DNA from: a virus
DNA: 29,565 nt
Strand: one strand, 5' to 3'
IMG/VR virus record: IMGVR_UViG_3300032313_000291
Span: 1-29,565 of that record
A program made the position numbers and the translations under genes. Of the stretch, positions 8,109-16,121 are shown in pieces (the stretch's first letter is position 1; each line of letters begins with the position of its first letter). The notes under the pieces are model-generated. The model did no database searches. It worked only from the letters and a program-made list of their open reading frames with translations, and was not told the DNA's origin.

Positions 8109-8765
8109 ATGGGAGTTGTAAAAGGGCTAAAGAATATCAACGCACTACTTGATAAGCCAAAGTATGATGAAACCAAGGCCAAGGTTCGTTGGCTAAAGCT
8201 TGCTGACGGTCAGTCAGTAAAGATCCGCTTCATTGAGGAGCTAGACGAGGACAGCCCAAGCTATGCGGAAGAGCGTGGACTTGCTCTGGTTGTTAAGGAG
8301 CACACTAATCCAAAGGACTACCGTCGTAAGGCTGTAGATACTATGGACACTGAGGGTCGTGACTGGGCAGAAGAGATGCACCGCAAGGATCCTAAGGCTG
8401 GTTGGAGAGCACGTATGCGTTTCTACTGCAACGTTCTAGTAGACGATGGCCTAGAGGACCCATATGTAGCAATTTGGTCAATGGGTGTCAGCAAGCAGTC
8501 TGCTTTCAACACCATTCGTGAGTACGCTATCGACACTGGTAGCATCTCAAATCTTACCTGGAAGGTAAAGCGTAACGGTCAGGGTACCGAAACTAGCTAT
8601 ACCCTCATTCCATCTACACCAGACAAGGAGCCATTCGACTGGAAGGACATCCGTCCATTCCCACTAGAGTCTGCTCTTAGCAAGGTACCGTATGCTGAGC
8701 AAGAGGCATACTACCTAGGATTTGACACTCCGTCAAGTTCTTCGTCTGCAAGCATGGATTGGTAA
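8109..8765 (+). CDS. Phage single-stranded-DNA-binding protein
   Basis: 218 residues, strong ribosome site AAAGGAG. The pattern WLKLADGQSVKIRFIEEL (28-45) followed by alternating strands (RARMRFYCNVLVDD, PYVAIWSMG, LTWKVKRNG) is the OB-fold layout seen in T4 gp32-like and other phage SSBs. A Ser-rich linker near the end and the final acidic/aromatic residues (SASMDW) resemble the flexible C-terminal tip used to recruit partners. It sits between primase and polymerase. No Zn ribbon is visible. Assignment rests on pattern and context. Confidence 0.65.
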   Translation: MGVVKGLKNINALLDKPKYDETKAKVRWLKLADGQSVKIRFIEELDEDSPSYAEERGLALVVKEHTNPKDYRRKAVDTMDTEGRDWAEEMHRKDPKAGWRARMRFYCNVLVDDGLEDPYVAIWSMGVSKQSAFNTIREYAIDTGSISNLTWKVKRNGQGTETSYTLIPSTPDKEPFDWKDIRPFPLESALSKVPYAEQEAYYLGFDTPSSSSSASMDW

Positions 8766-8773
8766 AATATTAA

Positions 8774-11700
8774 ATGAGCTACATTGGTCTACATGTCCAC
8801 ACCCACTACAGCCTATTTGATGGCATCGCTACACCTCTAGAGTATGTGCAGCGAGCCAAAGAACTTGGTATGAATGCACTAGCTATCACTGACCATGGTT
8901 CTCTATCTGGTCACCGTGAGTTCTACCGTGCTGCTAATGAAGAGGGCATTAGGCCAATTCTTGGCGTAGAAGGATACATTACCGCTGATAGGTTTGACAA
9001 GCGAGACAAGGAAGATCGTAAGGGTCTCCTGGATCTTGTTTACAACCACATCATTATCCTTGCTAAGAACGACATTGGGCTAGAAAATCTAAACAAGCTC
9101 AATGAGATTGCGTGGACTGAGGGTTACTACAAGAAGCCACGTATTGACTATGAGGTACTAGAGAAGTACTCAGAGGGACTAATTGTTCTTTCTGGGTGCC
9201 TCTCTGGTGCCCTAGCCAAAGCTATTGAAGCTGAAGAGCTAGCTGAGGCTAAGCGTATTATTGAGTGGCACAAGCGTGTCTTTGGTGATGACTACTACAT
9301 TGAGGTCATGCCACACAATCCTGCAGAAGTAAACAATCAGTTGCTTGCACTTGCAGATGAGTTTGGGGTAAAGGCTGTAGTAACTCCAGACTGCCACCAC
9401 GCACACACTGGTCAGAAGGAAATTCAGGAGCTAAAACTTATTCTGAATACCTACAGCAATAAGGTTGCTAAGGATGCAACCTACGACAAGTCACTACAGT
9501 ATGACAATTTGATGGATAAGCTAGATTACCTTTATGGTGCAGATCGTCAGATGTCATTTAATAAGTTTGAGATTCATCTTCTATCTGATGAAGAAATGCA
9601 CAATGCTATGGGAAGCCAGGGCATCAATCGTGAAGACATTTATGACCACTCTGTAGAGATTGCAAACAAGGTATCGTCTTATGATATTAAAGACCACCTA
9701 GACCTGCTTCCTGCACAGTATCAGGACCCAGATGGCGAGCTAAAGTCTCTAGCTCTAGAGGGTCTTACAGAGCGAGGACTTTCTGGAAAGCAGGAATACC
9801 TTGATCGACTAGATGAAGAGCTTAAGGTTATTAGCGATAAGAACTTTGGTCCATACTTTTTGGTTGTGCGAAACATGATTTCGTGGGCAAAGAAGGAAGG
9901 CATTATGGTTGGACCAGGACGTGGTTCGGCTGCAGGCTCTTTGCTTTGCTATGCCTTGGGTATTACAGACATCGATCCCATCCAGCATGGTCTACTGTTC
10001 TTCCGTTTTATTAATCCAGAGCGTAATGACTTCCCAGATATCGATACAGATATTCAGGACTCACGTCGTGAAGAGGTTAAGGATTATCTAGTTAGGCAGT
10101 ATCGCCACGTGGCTTCTATTGCTACCTTCCTAGAGTTTAAAGATAAGGGCGTAGTGCGTGACATCGCACGTGTCCTCAACATTCCGTTGGCAGATGTCAA
10201 CAAGGTTATGAAGGTGGTGGACACTTGGGATGATTACTGTACGTCAAAACAAGCAGCATGGTTTAGGGAAAAGTATCCAGAAATTGAAAGATATGGTGAC
10301 CAGCTTCGTGGTCGCATTAGAGGAACTGGCATTCACGCTGCTGGTGTTGTCACTTCTAAGTCTCCAATCTTTAAGTATGCTCCGATGGAGACACGCACGT
10401 CGCCAGGCAGCGGAGAAAGAATCCCAGTAGTAGCTGTAGATATGGAAGAGGCAGAGCGTATTGGTCTTATTAAGATTGATGCACTAGGCCTAAAGACATT
10501 ATCAGTTCTAAGAGACACTCTTGATATTATCAAGGATAGGTCTGGCGTAGAGATTAACCTTCTAGAGCTAGACATGGAGGACCCAAAGGTTTATGAAATG
10601 CTTTCTTCTGGATATACCAAGGGTGTATTCCAGTGTGAAGCTACACCATATACAAACCTGCTAGTCAAGATGGGTGTTAAGAATTTTGCAGAGCTTGCAG
10701 CATCTAACGCTCTAGTTCGCCCAGGTGCTATGAATACTATTGGTAAGGACTACATTCTTCGCAAGCACGGTAAGCAGAACCTGGATTACAAACACCAGAA
10801 GATGAAGGCGTTTACACAAGAGACCTATGGTTGCATCTTGTATCAGGAACAGGTTATGCAGGCTTGTACAGAGCTTGGCGGTATGACAATGGCTGAAGCT
10901 GACAAGGTTCGTAAGATCATTGGTAAGAAGAAGGACGCTAAGGAATTTGACCAATTTAAGGAAAAGTTCGTTAAGGGAGCATCTCAATACCTATCTCCAA
11001 ACGTCGCAGAAGAGCTCTGGACGGACTTTGAGGCACACGCTGGATACTCTTTCAATAAGTCTCACGCTGTGGCTTACAGCACCCTTTCGTACTGGACGGC
11101 ATGGCTAAAGAAGTATTACCCAATTGAGTTTATCTACTCTATCCTAAAGAATGAAAAGGATAAGGATGCTCGCACTGAGTACCTGATTGAAGCAAAGCGT
11201 ATGGGCATTTCGATTCGCCTACCACACATCAATGAGTCAGACATTGACTTTAAGATTGAGGGCAAGGGTATTCGGTTTGGACTGTCTGCAATCAAGTACA
11301 TCTCTGACAACATTGCTCAGAAGTACATTGCTCGTAGACCATTTGCATCCTATAAGGATCTAGAAATGTTTACCTTTGGTAAAGGCAATGGTGTAAACTC
11401 TCGTGCCTTGCAGGCTATGCGTTTGGTTGGGGCTGCAACCTTTGATGATAATCCAAGGAATGAGGATGAGGTTCGTGAGAACCTATACGAATTCTTGAAC
11501 CTACCAGAATTCAATATTGATATTCCATCACACTACTACGCATTTATTAATGACGTAGAAGAGTTTGAGGAAAAGGGTTCATTCATTCTGATGGGCATGG
11601 TTAAGAACATCAAGCGTGGCAAGGGATGGTCTCGTGTAGAGATCCTAGACAAGACAGGAAGCGTTGGTATCTTTGATGAAGAGCAAACAGCTATTGAGCC

Positions 11701-12055
11701 AGGTCACACGTATCTTCTATTGGCTAGTGATAACAGGATTGTTACTGCAATCCCTGCTGATGAGTTAAAGGGGAATGCCTCTGCACTGGTTAAGTTCTTG
11801 AACTACAAGCAACTGCCATACAAGGAAGATGAGATGTATGTCATGGCGTTCAAGCCACGTATTACAAAGACTGGTAAGAAGATGGCATCGCTAACGCTTG
11901 TAGATGCTGCCAGAGATCTGCATTCAGTAACAGTCTTCCCTACTGCATTCCCTAAGGCATATATGAAGGTGCAAGAGGGTAATGCCTACAAGTTTGAATT
12001 TGGAAAAACAAAAGATGGAACAGTCATATTGGAGGATATAATTGACAACAATTGA
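8774..12055 (+). CDS. dnaE: DNA polymerase III alpha subunit
   Basis: 1093 residues, near the ~1160 of cellular DnaE. The PHP domain is N-terminal (LHVHTHYSLFDG at 6-17, ITDHG at 38-42) and keeps metal-binding histidines, so intrinsic proofreading is possible. The palm has GPGRGSAAGSL (380-390) and PDIDTDI (421-427; D422 and D424); the third catalytic Asp is D570 in KIDALGLKTL. Fingers and helix-hairpin-helix regions follow, then a C-terminal OB fold (~935-1000; GMVKNIKRGKGWSRVEILD). It is the replicative polymerase of the phage fork. No separate epsilon exonuclease, clamp or clamp loader is seen in this window. Confidence 0.93.
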   Translation: MSYIGLHVHTHYSLFDGIATPLEYVQRAKELGMNALAITDHGSLSGHREFYRAANEEGIRPILGVEGYITADRFDKRDKEDRKGLLDLVYNHIIILAKNDIGLENLNKLNEIAWTEGYYKKPRIDYEVLEKYSEGLIVLSGCLSGALAKAIEAEELAEAKRIIEWHKRVFGDDYYIEVMPHNPAEVNNQLLALADEFGVKAVVTPDCHHAHTGQKEIQELKLILNTYSNKVAKDATYDKSLQYDNLMDKLDYLYGADRQMSFNKFEIHLLSDEEMHNAMGSQGINREDIYDHSVEIANKVSSYDIKDHLDLLPAQYQDPDGELKSLALEGLTERGLSGKQEYLDRLDEELKVISDKNFGPYFLVVRNMISWAKKEGIMVGPGRGSAAGSLLCYALGITDIDPIQHGLLFFRFINPERNDFPDIDTDIQDSRREEVKDYLVRQYRHVASIATFLEFKDKGVVRDIARVLNIPLADVNKVMKVVDTWDDYCTSKQAAWFREKYPEIERYGDQLRGRIRGTGIHAAGVVTSKSPIFKYAPMETRTSPGSGERIPVVAVDMEEAERIGLIKIDALGLKTLSVLRDTLDIIKDRSGVEINLLELDMEDPKVYEMLSSGYTKGVFQCEATPYTNLLVKMGVKNFAELAASNALVRPGAMNTIGKDYILRKHGKQNLDYKHQKMKAFTQETYGCILYQEQVMQACTELGGMTMAEADKVRKIIGKKKDAKEFDQFKEKFVKGASQYLSPNVAEELWTDFEAHAGYSFNKSHAVAYSTLSYWTAWLKKYYPIEFIYSILKNEKDKDARTEYLIEAKRMGISIRLPHINESDIDFKIEGKGIRFGLSAIKYISDNIAQKYIARRPFASYKDLEMFTFGKGNGVNSRALQAMRLVGAATFDDNPRNEDEVRENLYEFLNLPEFNIDIPSHYYAFINDVEEFEEKGSFILMGMVKNIKRGKGWSRVEILDKTGSVGIFDEEQTAIEPGHTYLLLASDNRIVTAIPADELKGNASALVKFLNYKQLPYKEDEMYVMAFKPRITKTGKKMASLTLVDAARDLHSVTVFPTAFPKAYMKVQEGNAYKFEFGKTKDGTVILEDIIDNN

Positions 12056-13052
12056 GGAAGCTCTAGCTCAGCTAGATCCTAAGCTAAGAAAGCGTCTGGG
12101 TCCTGCTGTGGGCATTAAGACGGAATTGCAGCCAACACCTAGCCCAGGTCTTAATCGTGCCTTAGGTGGCGGTTTGCCATACGGTAGGCAGGTATTGCTA
12201 TGGGGTAGCAAGTCTAGTGCAAAGTCATCGCTATGCTTGCAGATGATTGGAATGGCACAAAAAGAAGGCAAGCTCTGTGCATGGGTTGATGCTGAGATGT
12301 CTTATGATGAGGAGTGGGCAAAGAAGCTAGGCGTAGATACGTCACAGCTAATCTATTCCGAGGCACGAAGCATTAACGACATGGTTGATGTTGGTGTTGC
12401 ACTTCTAAATGCAGGTGTAGATATTATCGTAATTGATAGTATCAGTTCGCTATTGCCAGCGGTATACTTTGAGAAAGATTCTACAGAGCTAAAGCCATTG
12501 GATCAGACCAAGCAGATTGGTGCAGAGTCTAAGGACCTAAAGCATGCATGGCTAATGCTTAACTATGCAAATAATCGTGAGAAGCCTGCACTGATTATTG
12601 CAATCTCTCAGGCACGTAATAACATTCAACAGACATATACCCAGGCTGCACCAACAGGTGGGCTGACTACACAGTTTATGTCTTCTACTATTGTTAAGTT
12701 GTTCTCATCCAGCTCTGACTCTCAGGCCATCAAGGGCAAGGTTCAGATTGGAGATAAATTAATTGAGCAAAAGATCGGACGTAAGGTTCGTTGGGAAGTT
12801 TTAAATTCTAAGACATCTCCACCAGGGGATAGTGCTGAGTATGACTTCTATTATAGAGGTGACTATATTGGTATTGACTCTGTGGGGGATCTTGTTGACA
12901 CAGCAGAGATGCTTGGATTTGTAAATAGAACTGGTGCATGGTACTTGCTACCTGACGGTTCTAAAGTTCAGGGTAGAGATGCATTCGTCAACAAGGTAAA
13001 GGAAGACAAGGAACTATACGACTCACTATATGAGAAGGTACACAGTGTCTAA
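12042..13052 (+). CDS. recA: RecA recombinase with altered P-loop
   Basis: 336 residues. The TTG start is supported by GGAGG 6 bases upstream and overlaps the dnaE end. It has the RecA pattern: Walker A at 55-62 (GSKSSAKS), WVDAEMSYDEEWAKKLGVD with the catalytic Glu at 85, Walker B VDIIVIDSISSLLP (126-139), and a Q/G-rich loop region (~190-210). The usual Walker A Gly before Lys is Ala60. It catalyses strand exchange and probably supports recombination-dependent replication with the resolvases downstream. It lacks much of the E. coli RecA C-terminal tail. Confidence 0.85.
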   Translation: MTTIEEALAQLDPKLRKRLGPAVGIKTELQPTPSPGLNRALGGGLPYGRQVLLWGSKSSAKSSLCLQMIGMAQKEGKLCAWVDAEMSYDEEWAKKLGVDTSQLIYSEARSINDMVDVGVALLNAGVDIIVIDSISSLLPAVYFEKDSTELKPLDQTKQIGAESKDLKHAWLMLNYANNREKPALIIAISQARNNIQQTYTQAAPTGGLTTQFMSSTIVKLFSSSSDSQAIKGKVQIGDKLIEQKIGRKVRWEVLNSKTSPPGDSAEYDFYYRGDYIGIDSVGDLVDTAEMLGFVNRTGAWYLLPDGSKVQGRDAFVNKVKEDKELYDSLYEKVHSV

Positions 13053-13230
13053 GTATTCTGTTTATAATGGTAAGTTTCCTTGCCACACATGCAAAGAAGT
13101 GGTGAATAGTCTTCGTATGTATGCCGAAACCAAAGAAGTGACATGGATGTGTTCTCAGAAGCATATCTCTAGTGTTTTTCTAATTTCTAAAAAGAACAAG
13201 AAAGATTATGAGCGAGAGATCAGAGAGTAA
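13045..13230 (+). CDS. Small zinc-ribbon protein
   Basis: 61 residues from GTG 13045, preferred over ATG 13030 because GAGAAGG lies about 5 bases before it. FPCHTC near the N-terminus and WMCSQKH around 37 could bind one zinc ion (C-x2-C ... C-x3-H). The C-terminus is Lys/Arg/Glu-rich. It overlaps the recA end and the next gene. Function unknown; such small ribbons in phages are often nucleic-acid or RNA-polymerase binders. Confidence 0.5.
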   Translation: MSKYSVYNGKFPCHTCKEVVNSLRMYAETKEVTWMCSQKHISSVFLISKKNKKDYEREIRE

Positions 13231-13492
13231 ACGAATTGGTGCTCAGCAGCACAAAAACTCTGGTAGAAATACCAAGAAGGGCGATGCCAGCTGGGAAAAC
13301 TTTGTTATTGACTTTAAAGAATACCCCAAGGGTATGACTATTAATAAGGACGTATGGGCCAAGGCAGTTACGGATGCAATGCGTTCAAATGCAGACCCAG
13401 CGATTGTTCTTGTTTTAGGAGAGGGAAATAAAAAAGTTAGACTAGCAATTATTGAGTTTTCTCTTTTGGAACAGCTAGTGGATGGTGTATAA
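13208..13492 (+). CDS. PD-(D/E)xK Holliday-junction-resolvase-like nuclease
   Basis: 94 residues. The order SGRNTKKGDA (18-27), VIDFKEYP (33-40), a helix with DAMRSNADP and a final strand VRLAIIEF matches small phage resolvase-like nucleases (SG-x-KGD ... (I/L)ExK ... P-x-hhhh). Candidate catalytic residues are D26, D35 and K37. It is short for archaeal Hjc (~130). It follows recA and precedes another nuclease gene, fitting a recombination role. The family call is by motif only. Confidence 0.6.
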   Translation: MSERSESKRIGAQQHKNSGRNTKKGDASWENFVIDFKEYPKGMTINKDVWAKAVTDAMRSNADPAIVLVLGEGNKKVRLAIIEFSLLEQLVDGV

Positions 13493-13493
13493 T
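13466..13493 (+). promoter_or_regulatory. Putative sigma70-type promoter
   Basis: TTGGAA (13466-13471), a 16-base spacer and TATAAT (13488-13493) sit at the end of the resolvase-like gene. Transcription would start at about 13500, almost at the second ATG (13502) of the next gene, which lacks a ribosome site. Confidence 0.4.
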
Positions 13494-13495
13494 AA

Positions 13496-13810
13496 ATGGT
13501 AATGGAAACACAAAACAAAAATACAATTGACATGGTTAATGGTCTGGCAGAGATTGCTGACTACATGCAGGATGAAGAGCTGACTCAAGCACTTACCTTT
13601 ATTGCAAAGGTAATTCTAAAGCCAGACATTCCTATGCAGGTAGCAACTCTAGAGGTTGTTAGATTGCAAGCGATCGCAGCTAAGATGGCGTTTAAAGCAA
13701 CATGGCTAACTAACGTAGATAAGGGAGACAGAGCGAAGAAGAATATTTATTATACCGCTGCTGAGTCAATCAATGACTTAGTTGCAGCTCTTAAATATAT
13801 TATTCGCTAG
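13496..13810 (+). CDS. Helical hypothetical protein
   Basis: 104 residues (102 if the ATG at 13502 is used, which fits a leaderless start from the promoter just upstream). Almost entirely helical: NGLAEIADYMQDEELTQAL and a long helix at ~45-70. Related in appearance to small structural or scaffolding-like helical phage proteins, but no family is recognised. Its stop touches the start of the Cas4-like nuclease gene. Confidence 0.5.
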   Translation: MVMETQNKNTIDMVNGLAEIADYMQDEELTQALTFIAKVILKPDIPMQVATLEVVRLQAIAAKMAFKATWLTNVDKGDRAKKNIYYTAAESINDLVAALKYIIR

Positions 13811-14625
13811 TGGTTATTATGGCTAAAAACTTTTTGCAGCAAGTGATGCTGAAGAAACTAGAAACAAAGCAAGATTCTTTCTTGGATACTCAGGAGCTAA
13901 TCGATAAGATCCAGCATGGATATATTGCAAAGCGTGAGACAAAGTTCACACAGAAGAAGACTTTTGCTCCAAGCACAATTGCATACTCCCATGGAGAGTG
14001 CCCTCGTTACTGGTACCTGGCTTTTGAGGGTGCTATGTTTGAGGACAATGCAGATGCTTATGGCGGTGCCAACATGACTAACGGTACCAAGTCTCACGAG
14101 CGTATTCAGCAGGCTATGGCAGATGCAGGAATCCTCAAGGATGCAGAGTTTAAGGTGGTATCTAACGACCCACCAATCTTTGGATTCGGAGATGTTATCC
14201 TTGACTGGGCAGGGGAGGATCTCCTTGGCGAGATTAAGACTATGCCAAGCGAAGGCTTTGAGTATCGTAAGGCAAGTGGCAAGGCTAAGCTAGGTCACCT
14301 AGTTCAGTTGCTAATTTATATGAAGATTCTAAACAAGACGAAAGCTGTCTTGATTTATGAAAACAAGAACAATCATGATCTTCTGGTAATCCCAGTTCAG
14401 ATTAATGATTATTACATCAGGTGGGTAAACCAGACGTTTGATTGGATGAGAGCAGTTCGTAAGGCTTGGGAAGACAAAAAGCTTCCTGAGAAGAACTATC
14501 GATCAAACTCAAAGATTTGCAAGACATGTCCTATTCAAAAGACGTGTGCAGATGCTGGCAAGGGACTAATTAAGATCAAGTCCCTGGAGCCAATCGATGA
14601 AAACCAAGCACTGTCAATGGTGTGA
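13810..14625 (+). CDS. Cas4/RecB-like Fe-S exonuclease
   Basis: 271 residues with a GTG start; ATG 13819 is an equal alternative. The PD-(D/E)xK core is visible: H96 (SHERI), GDVILDW with D128, GEIKT with E141 and K143, and the QxxxY motif at 166-170 (GHLVQLLIYM). A lone Cys64 (ECPRYWY) plus C237, C240 and C246 (CKTCPIQKTC) match the four-cysteine [4Fe-4S] clasp of Cas4/AddB nucleases. It likely degrades or resects DNA ends during recombination. No Cas1/Cas2 or CRISPR array is present, so a role in adaptation is not supported. Confidence 0.8.
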   Translation: MVIMAKNFLQQVMLKKLETKQDSFLDTQELIDKIQHGYIAKRETKFTQKKTFAPSTIAYSHGECPRYWYLAFEGAMFEDNADAYGGANMTNGTKSHERIQQAMADAGILKDAEFKVVSNDPPIFGFGDVILDWAGEDLLGEIKTMPSEGFEYRKASGKAKLGHLVQLLIYMKILNKTKAVLIYENKNNHDLLVIPVQINDYYIRWVNQTFDWMRAVRKAWEDKKLPEKNYRSNSKICKTCPIQKTCADAGKGLIKIKSLEPIDENQALSMV

Positions 14626-14893
14626 TAATCAGTTTGAAACATCAGTTTCATATCAGATCTATTGTTCTGCTACCTGTAGAGAAGCAGCAACGAAAGAAAA
14701 GATAGCAGAGAGGTACGTCCATACTCGCAGAACCCGTAGGCTTAACAGCAAGGTTCGTAAATGCAAGTCATGTGACGTGCCTCTTTCTGCGTACAATGAT
14801 GAAGATCTTTGTGCAGAGTGTATCGTAAATCCAATAGATGTAAAAAAGGCACTAAAAGAAATTAAAGGATTTGCCAATGGTAAATCTGAATAA
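14597..14893 (+). CDS. Double zinc-finger protein
   Basis: 98 residues, ribosome site GGAG 7 bases upstream. Two four-cysteine modules are visible: C6-x2-C9 ... C23-x3-C27 and C56-x2-C59 ... C72-x2-C75, separated by an Arg-rich helix (~35-55). DNA or RNA binding is probable. It overlaps the Cas4-like gene and the RuvC-like gene. The specific role is unknown. Confidence 0.55.
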   Translation: MKTKHCQWCDNQFETSVSYQIYCSATCREAATKEKIAERYVHTRRTRRLNSKVRKCKSCDVPLSAYNDEDLCAECIVNPIDVKKALKEIKGFANGKSE

Positions 14894-15452
14894 GTTTGTC
14901 AACCTTCCAGAAACATTTGTCTCTATTGATGCAAGTACAAACAACATTGCCTATGCAGTGTTTAAAAATAAAGAGCTTGTTGCCTATGATAAGATTCACT
15001 TTTCTGGGACTAACGTATTTCAAAAAATTGGTAGTGCAGTTATTGAGGTCCATAACGTTTTTAAATATTTGCATGTTCAGGCTTTGGTTATTGAGAGAGC
15101 AGTCTTTATCAATAGCCCAAAGACAATGTCAGAGTTATCGATGGTACAGGGAGCAATCCTTGCAGGTGCTGCTTTGGCTGGGGTAAAAATATTTAAAGGC
15201 ACTAACCCAATAGCATGGCAAACATTTATTGGCAATGGAAAGTTAACTAAAGATGCAAAGCTTTTGATGAGGTCAAACAATCCAGGTAAATCTGAGTCCT
15301 GGTACAAGACTCACGAGAGAGATCAAAGAAAGCAGAAGACAATTTCTTTTGTTAATATTAATTATGATATTAATATTGATGACAACGATATTGCAGATGC
15401 AATTGGTATTGGGCACTACTCGCTCAAAAATTGGGATAGGCTAGGAGATTAA
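14877..15452 (+). CDS. RuvC-like Holliday junction resolvase
   Basis: 191 residues from ATG 14877, preferred over TTG 14871 because AAGGA is correctly spaced. RNase-H-fold motifs: VSIDASTNNIAYAVF with D18, ALVIERAVF with E73, and DDNDIADAIGIGHYSL with D171 and D174. This D/E/D-D set and the length match RuvC-type resolvases. It would resolve branched DNA before packaging. A second resolvase-like gene lies at 13208. Confidence 0.75.
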   Translation: MVNLNKFVNLPETFVSIDASTNNIAYAVFKNKELVAYDKIHFSGTNVFQKIGSAVIEVHNVFKYLHVQALVIERAVFINSPKTMSELSMVQGAILAGAALAGVKIFKGTNPIAWQTFIGNGKLTKDAKLLMRSNNPGKSESWYKTHERDQRKQKTISFVNINYDINIDDNDIADAIGIGHYSLKNWDRLGD

Positions 15453-15454
15453 AA

Positions 15455-15616
15455 TTGACACCTTCTAATAAGCTATATACTAACGAAATGTGGCTCAAGA
15501 AAAGATATCATTTCGATAAGAGAACACCTGAGCAGATTGCAAAAGAGTGTGGAATAAGCGTAGAGACAATCTATGTTTATCTTGCTAAGTTTGGATTAAG
15601 AAAGTCAAGGCGATGA
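15455..15616 (+). CDS. Short HTH DNA-binding protein
   Basis: 53 residues with a TTG start and a near-ideal AGGAG 7 bases upstream. After a basic stretch (LKKRYHFDKR), TPEQIAKECGISVETIYVYL (25-44) is a classic homeodomain-like helix-turn-helix, followed by a basic tail. It is short enough to be missed by length cutoffs. It may regulate the promoter/dyad at 15770-15810. Repressor or activator role not determined. Confidence 0.65.
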   Translation: MTPSNKLYTNEMWLKKRYHFDKRTPEQIAKECGISVETIYVYLAKFGLRKSRR

Positions 15617-15780
15617 GATATCTAAAACACTTTGTAAAAGTTGCTGGGTATTTGATCAAGCGTAATTTTTGTAAACATTCTGACTATAGAATTGCATCAT
15701 GCCCATTCACAGGATTAACATATACAACCTGCAACAGCTGTGGTTATAGGCTCAGCATAGTGAATACAATAGACAAATAG
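15613..15780 (+). CDS. Short Cys-rich protein
   Basis: 55 residues, ATG overlapping the HTH gene stop (ATGA), so translation is probably coupled. Cysteines C20, C30, C40 and C43 with H22 (NFCKH ... TTCNSCGYR) could form a zinc site. The N-terminus is hydrophobic/basic (MRYLKHFVKVAGYLIKR). No family recognised. It ends just inside the region of the next promoter's -35 element. Confidence 0.5.
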   Translation: MRYLKHFVKVAGYLIKRNFCKHSDYRIASCPFTGLTYTTCNSCGYRLSIVNTIDK

Positions 15781-15810
15781 GCCAGTTAGTGGTACAATAG
15801 AATACCACTA
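15770..15810 (+). promoter_or_regulatory. Promoter with operator-like dyad
   Basis: TAGACA (15770-15775), a 17-base spacer and TACAAT (15793-15798) with a TG extension form a good promoter. A perfect 8-bp inverted repeat, TAGTGGTA/TACCACTA (15787-15794 and 15803-15810), brackets the -10. A bound protein there would block transcription of the gene at 15828 and the terminase genes. The HTH protein just upstream is a candidate binder. Confidence 0.5.
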
Positions 15811-15827
15811 TGATATAGGAGAAAGTT

Positions 15828-16121
15828 TTGGCACGTAGACCAAAGTATGAAAAGCCAGAGATTGCAAAAAAGTTTTCTAGAGAAGACACTCTGTTTCTTG
15901 ATGGTTTTGTAATTAGTCGTGGTGACTTTTTTAAGGTCCGTGGCGAGCACGGTGGTAAGTTTAAGTTTCATTCTTTTGTTACTAACACAGAGACTGGGGC
16001 ACAGTGGGTAGATTGCTTTGAGGTTATTTCTGGTATGACATCTATATTTAGATCATTTAAGACAGAAAGAATCAAGCGAATCCCAAACAGAGGTAGAAGG
16101 GCTAAGAGAATTGTCAATTGA
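15828..16121 (+). CDS. Small basic protein upstream of terminase
   Basis: 97 residues, TTG start with AGGAG 6 bases upstream. It is strongly basic at both ends (MARRPKYEKPEIAKK; RIKRIPNRGRRAKRIVN). The middle (RGDFFKVRGEHGGKFKFHSF, then GAQWVDCFEV) suggests a small SH3-like barrel; similar proteins are recalled near the terminase in actinobacterial phages. Nucleic-acid binding is plausible. It is the first gene after the promoter/dyad and likely starts the terminase transcript. Confidence 0.55.
   Translation: MARRPKYEKPEIAKKFSREDTLFLDGFVISRGDFFKVRGEHGGKFKFHSFVTNTETGAQWVDCFEVISGMTSIFRSFKTERIKRIPNRGRRAKRIVN

Noticed and set aside
12037-12047. TATAAT and TTGACA at the recA start as a promoter
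   Set aside because: They are in the wrong order and overlap the recA ribosome site and first codons.
13810-14625. Cas4-like gene as part of a CRISPR adaptation system
   Set aside because: No cas1, cas2 or array in the window; the recombination context explains it better.
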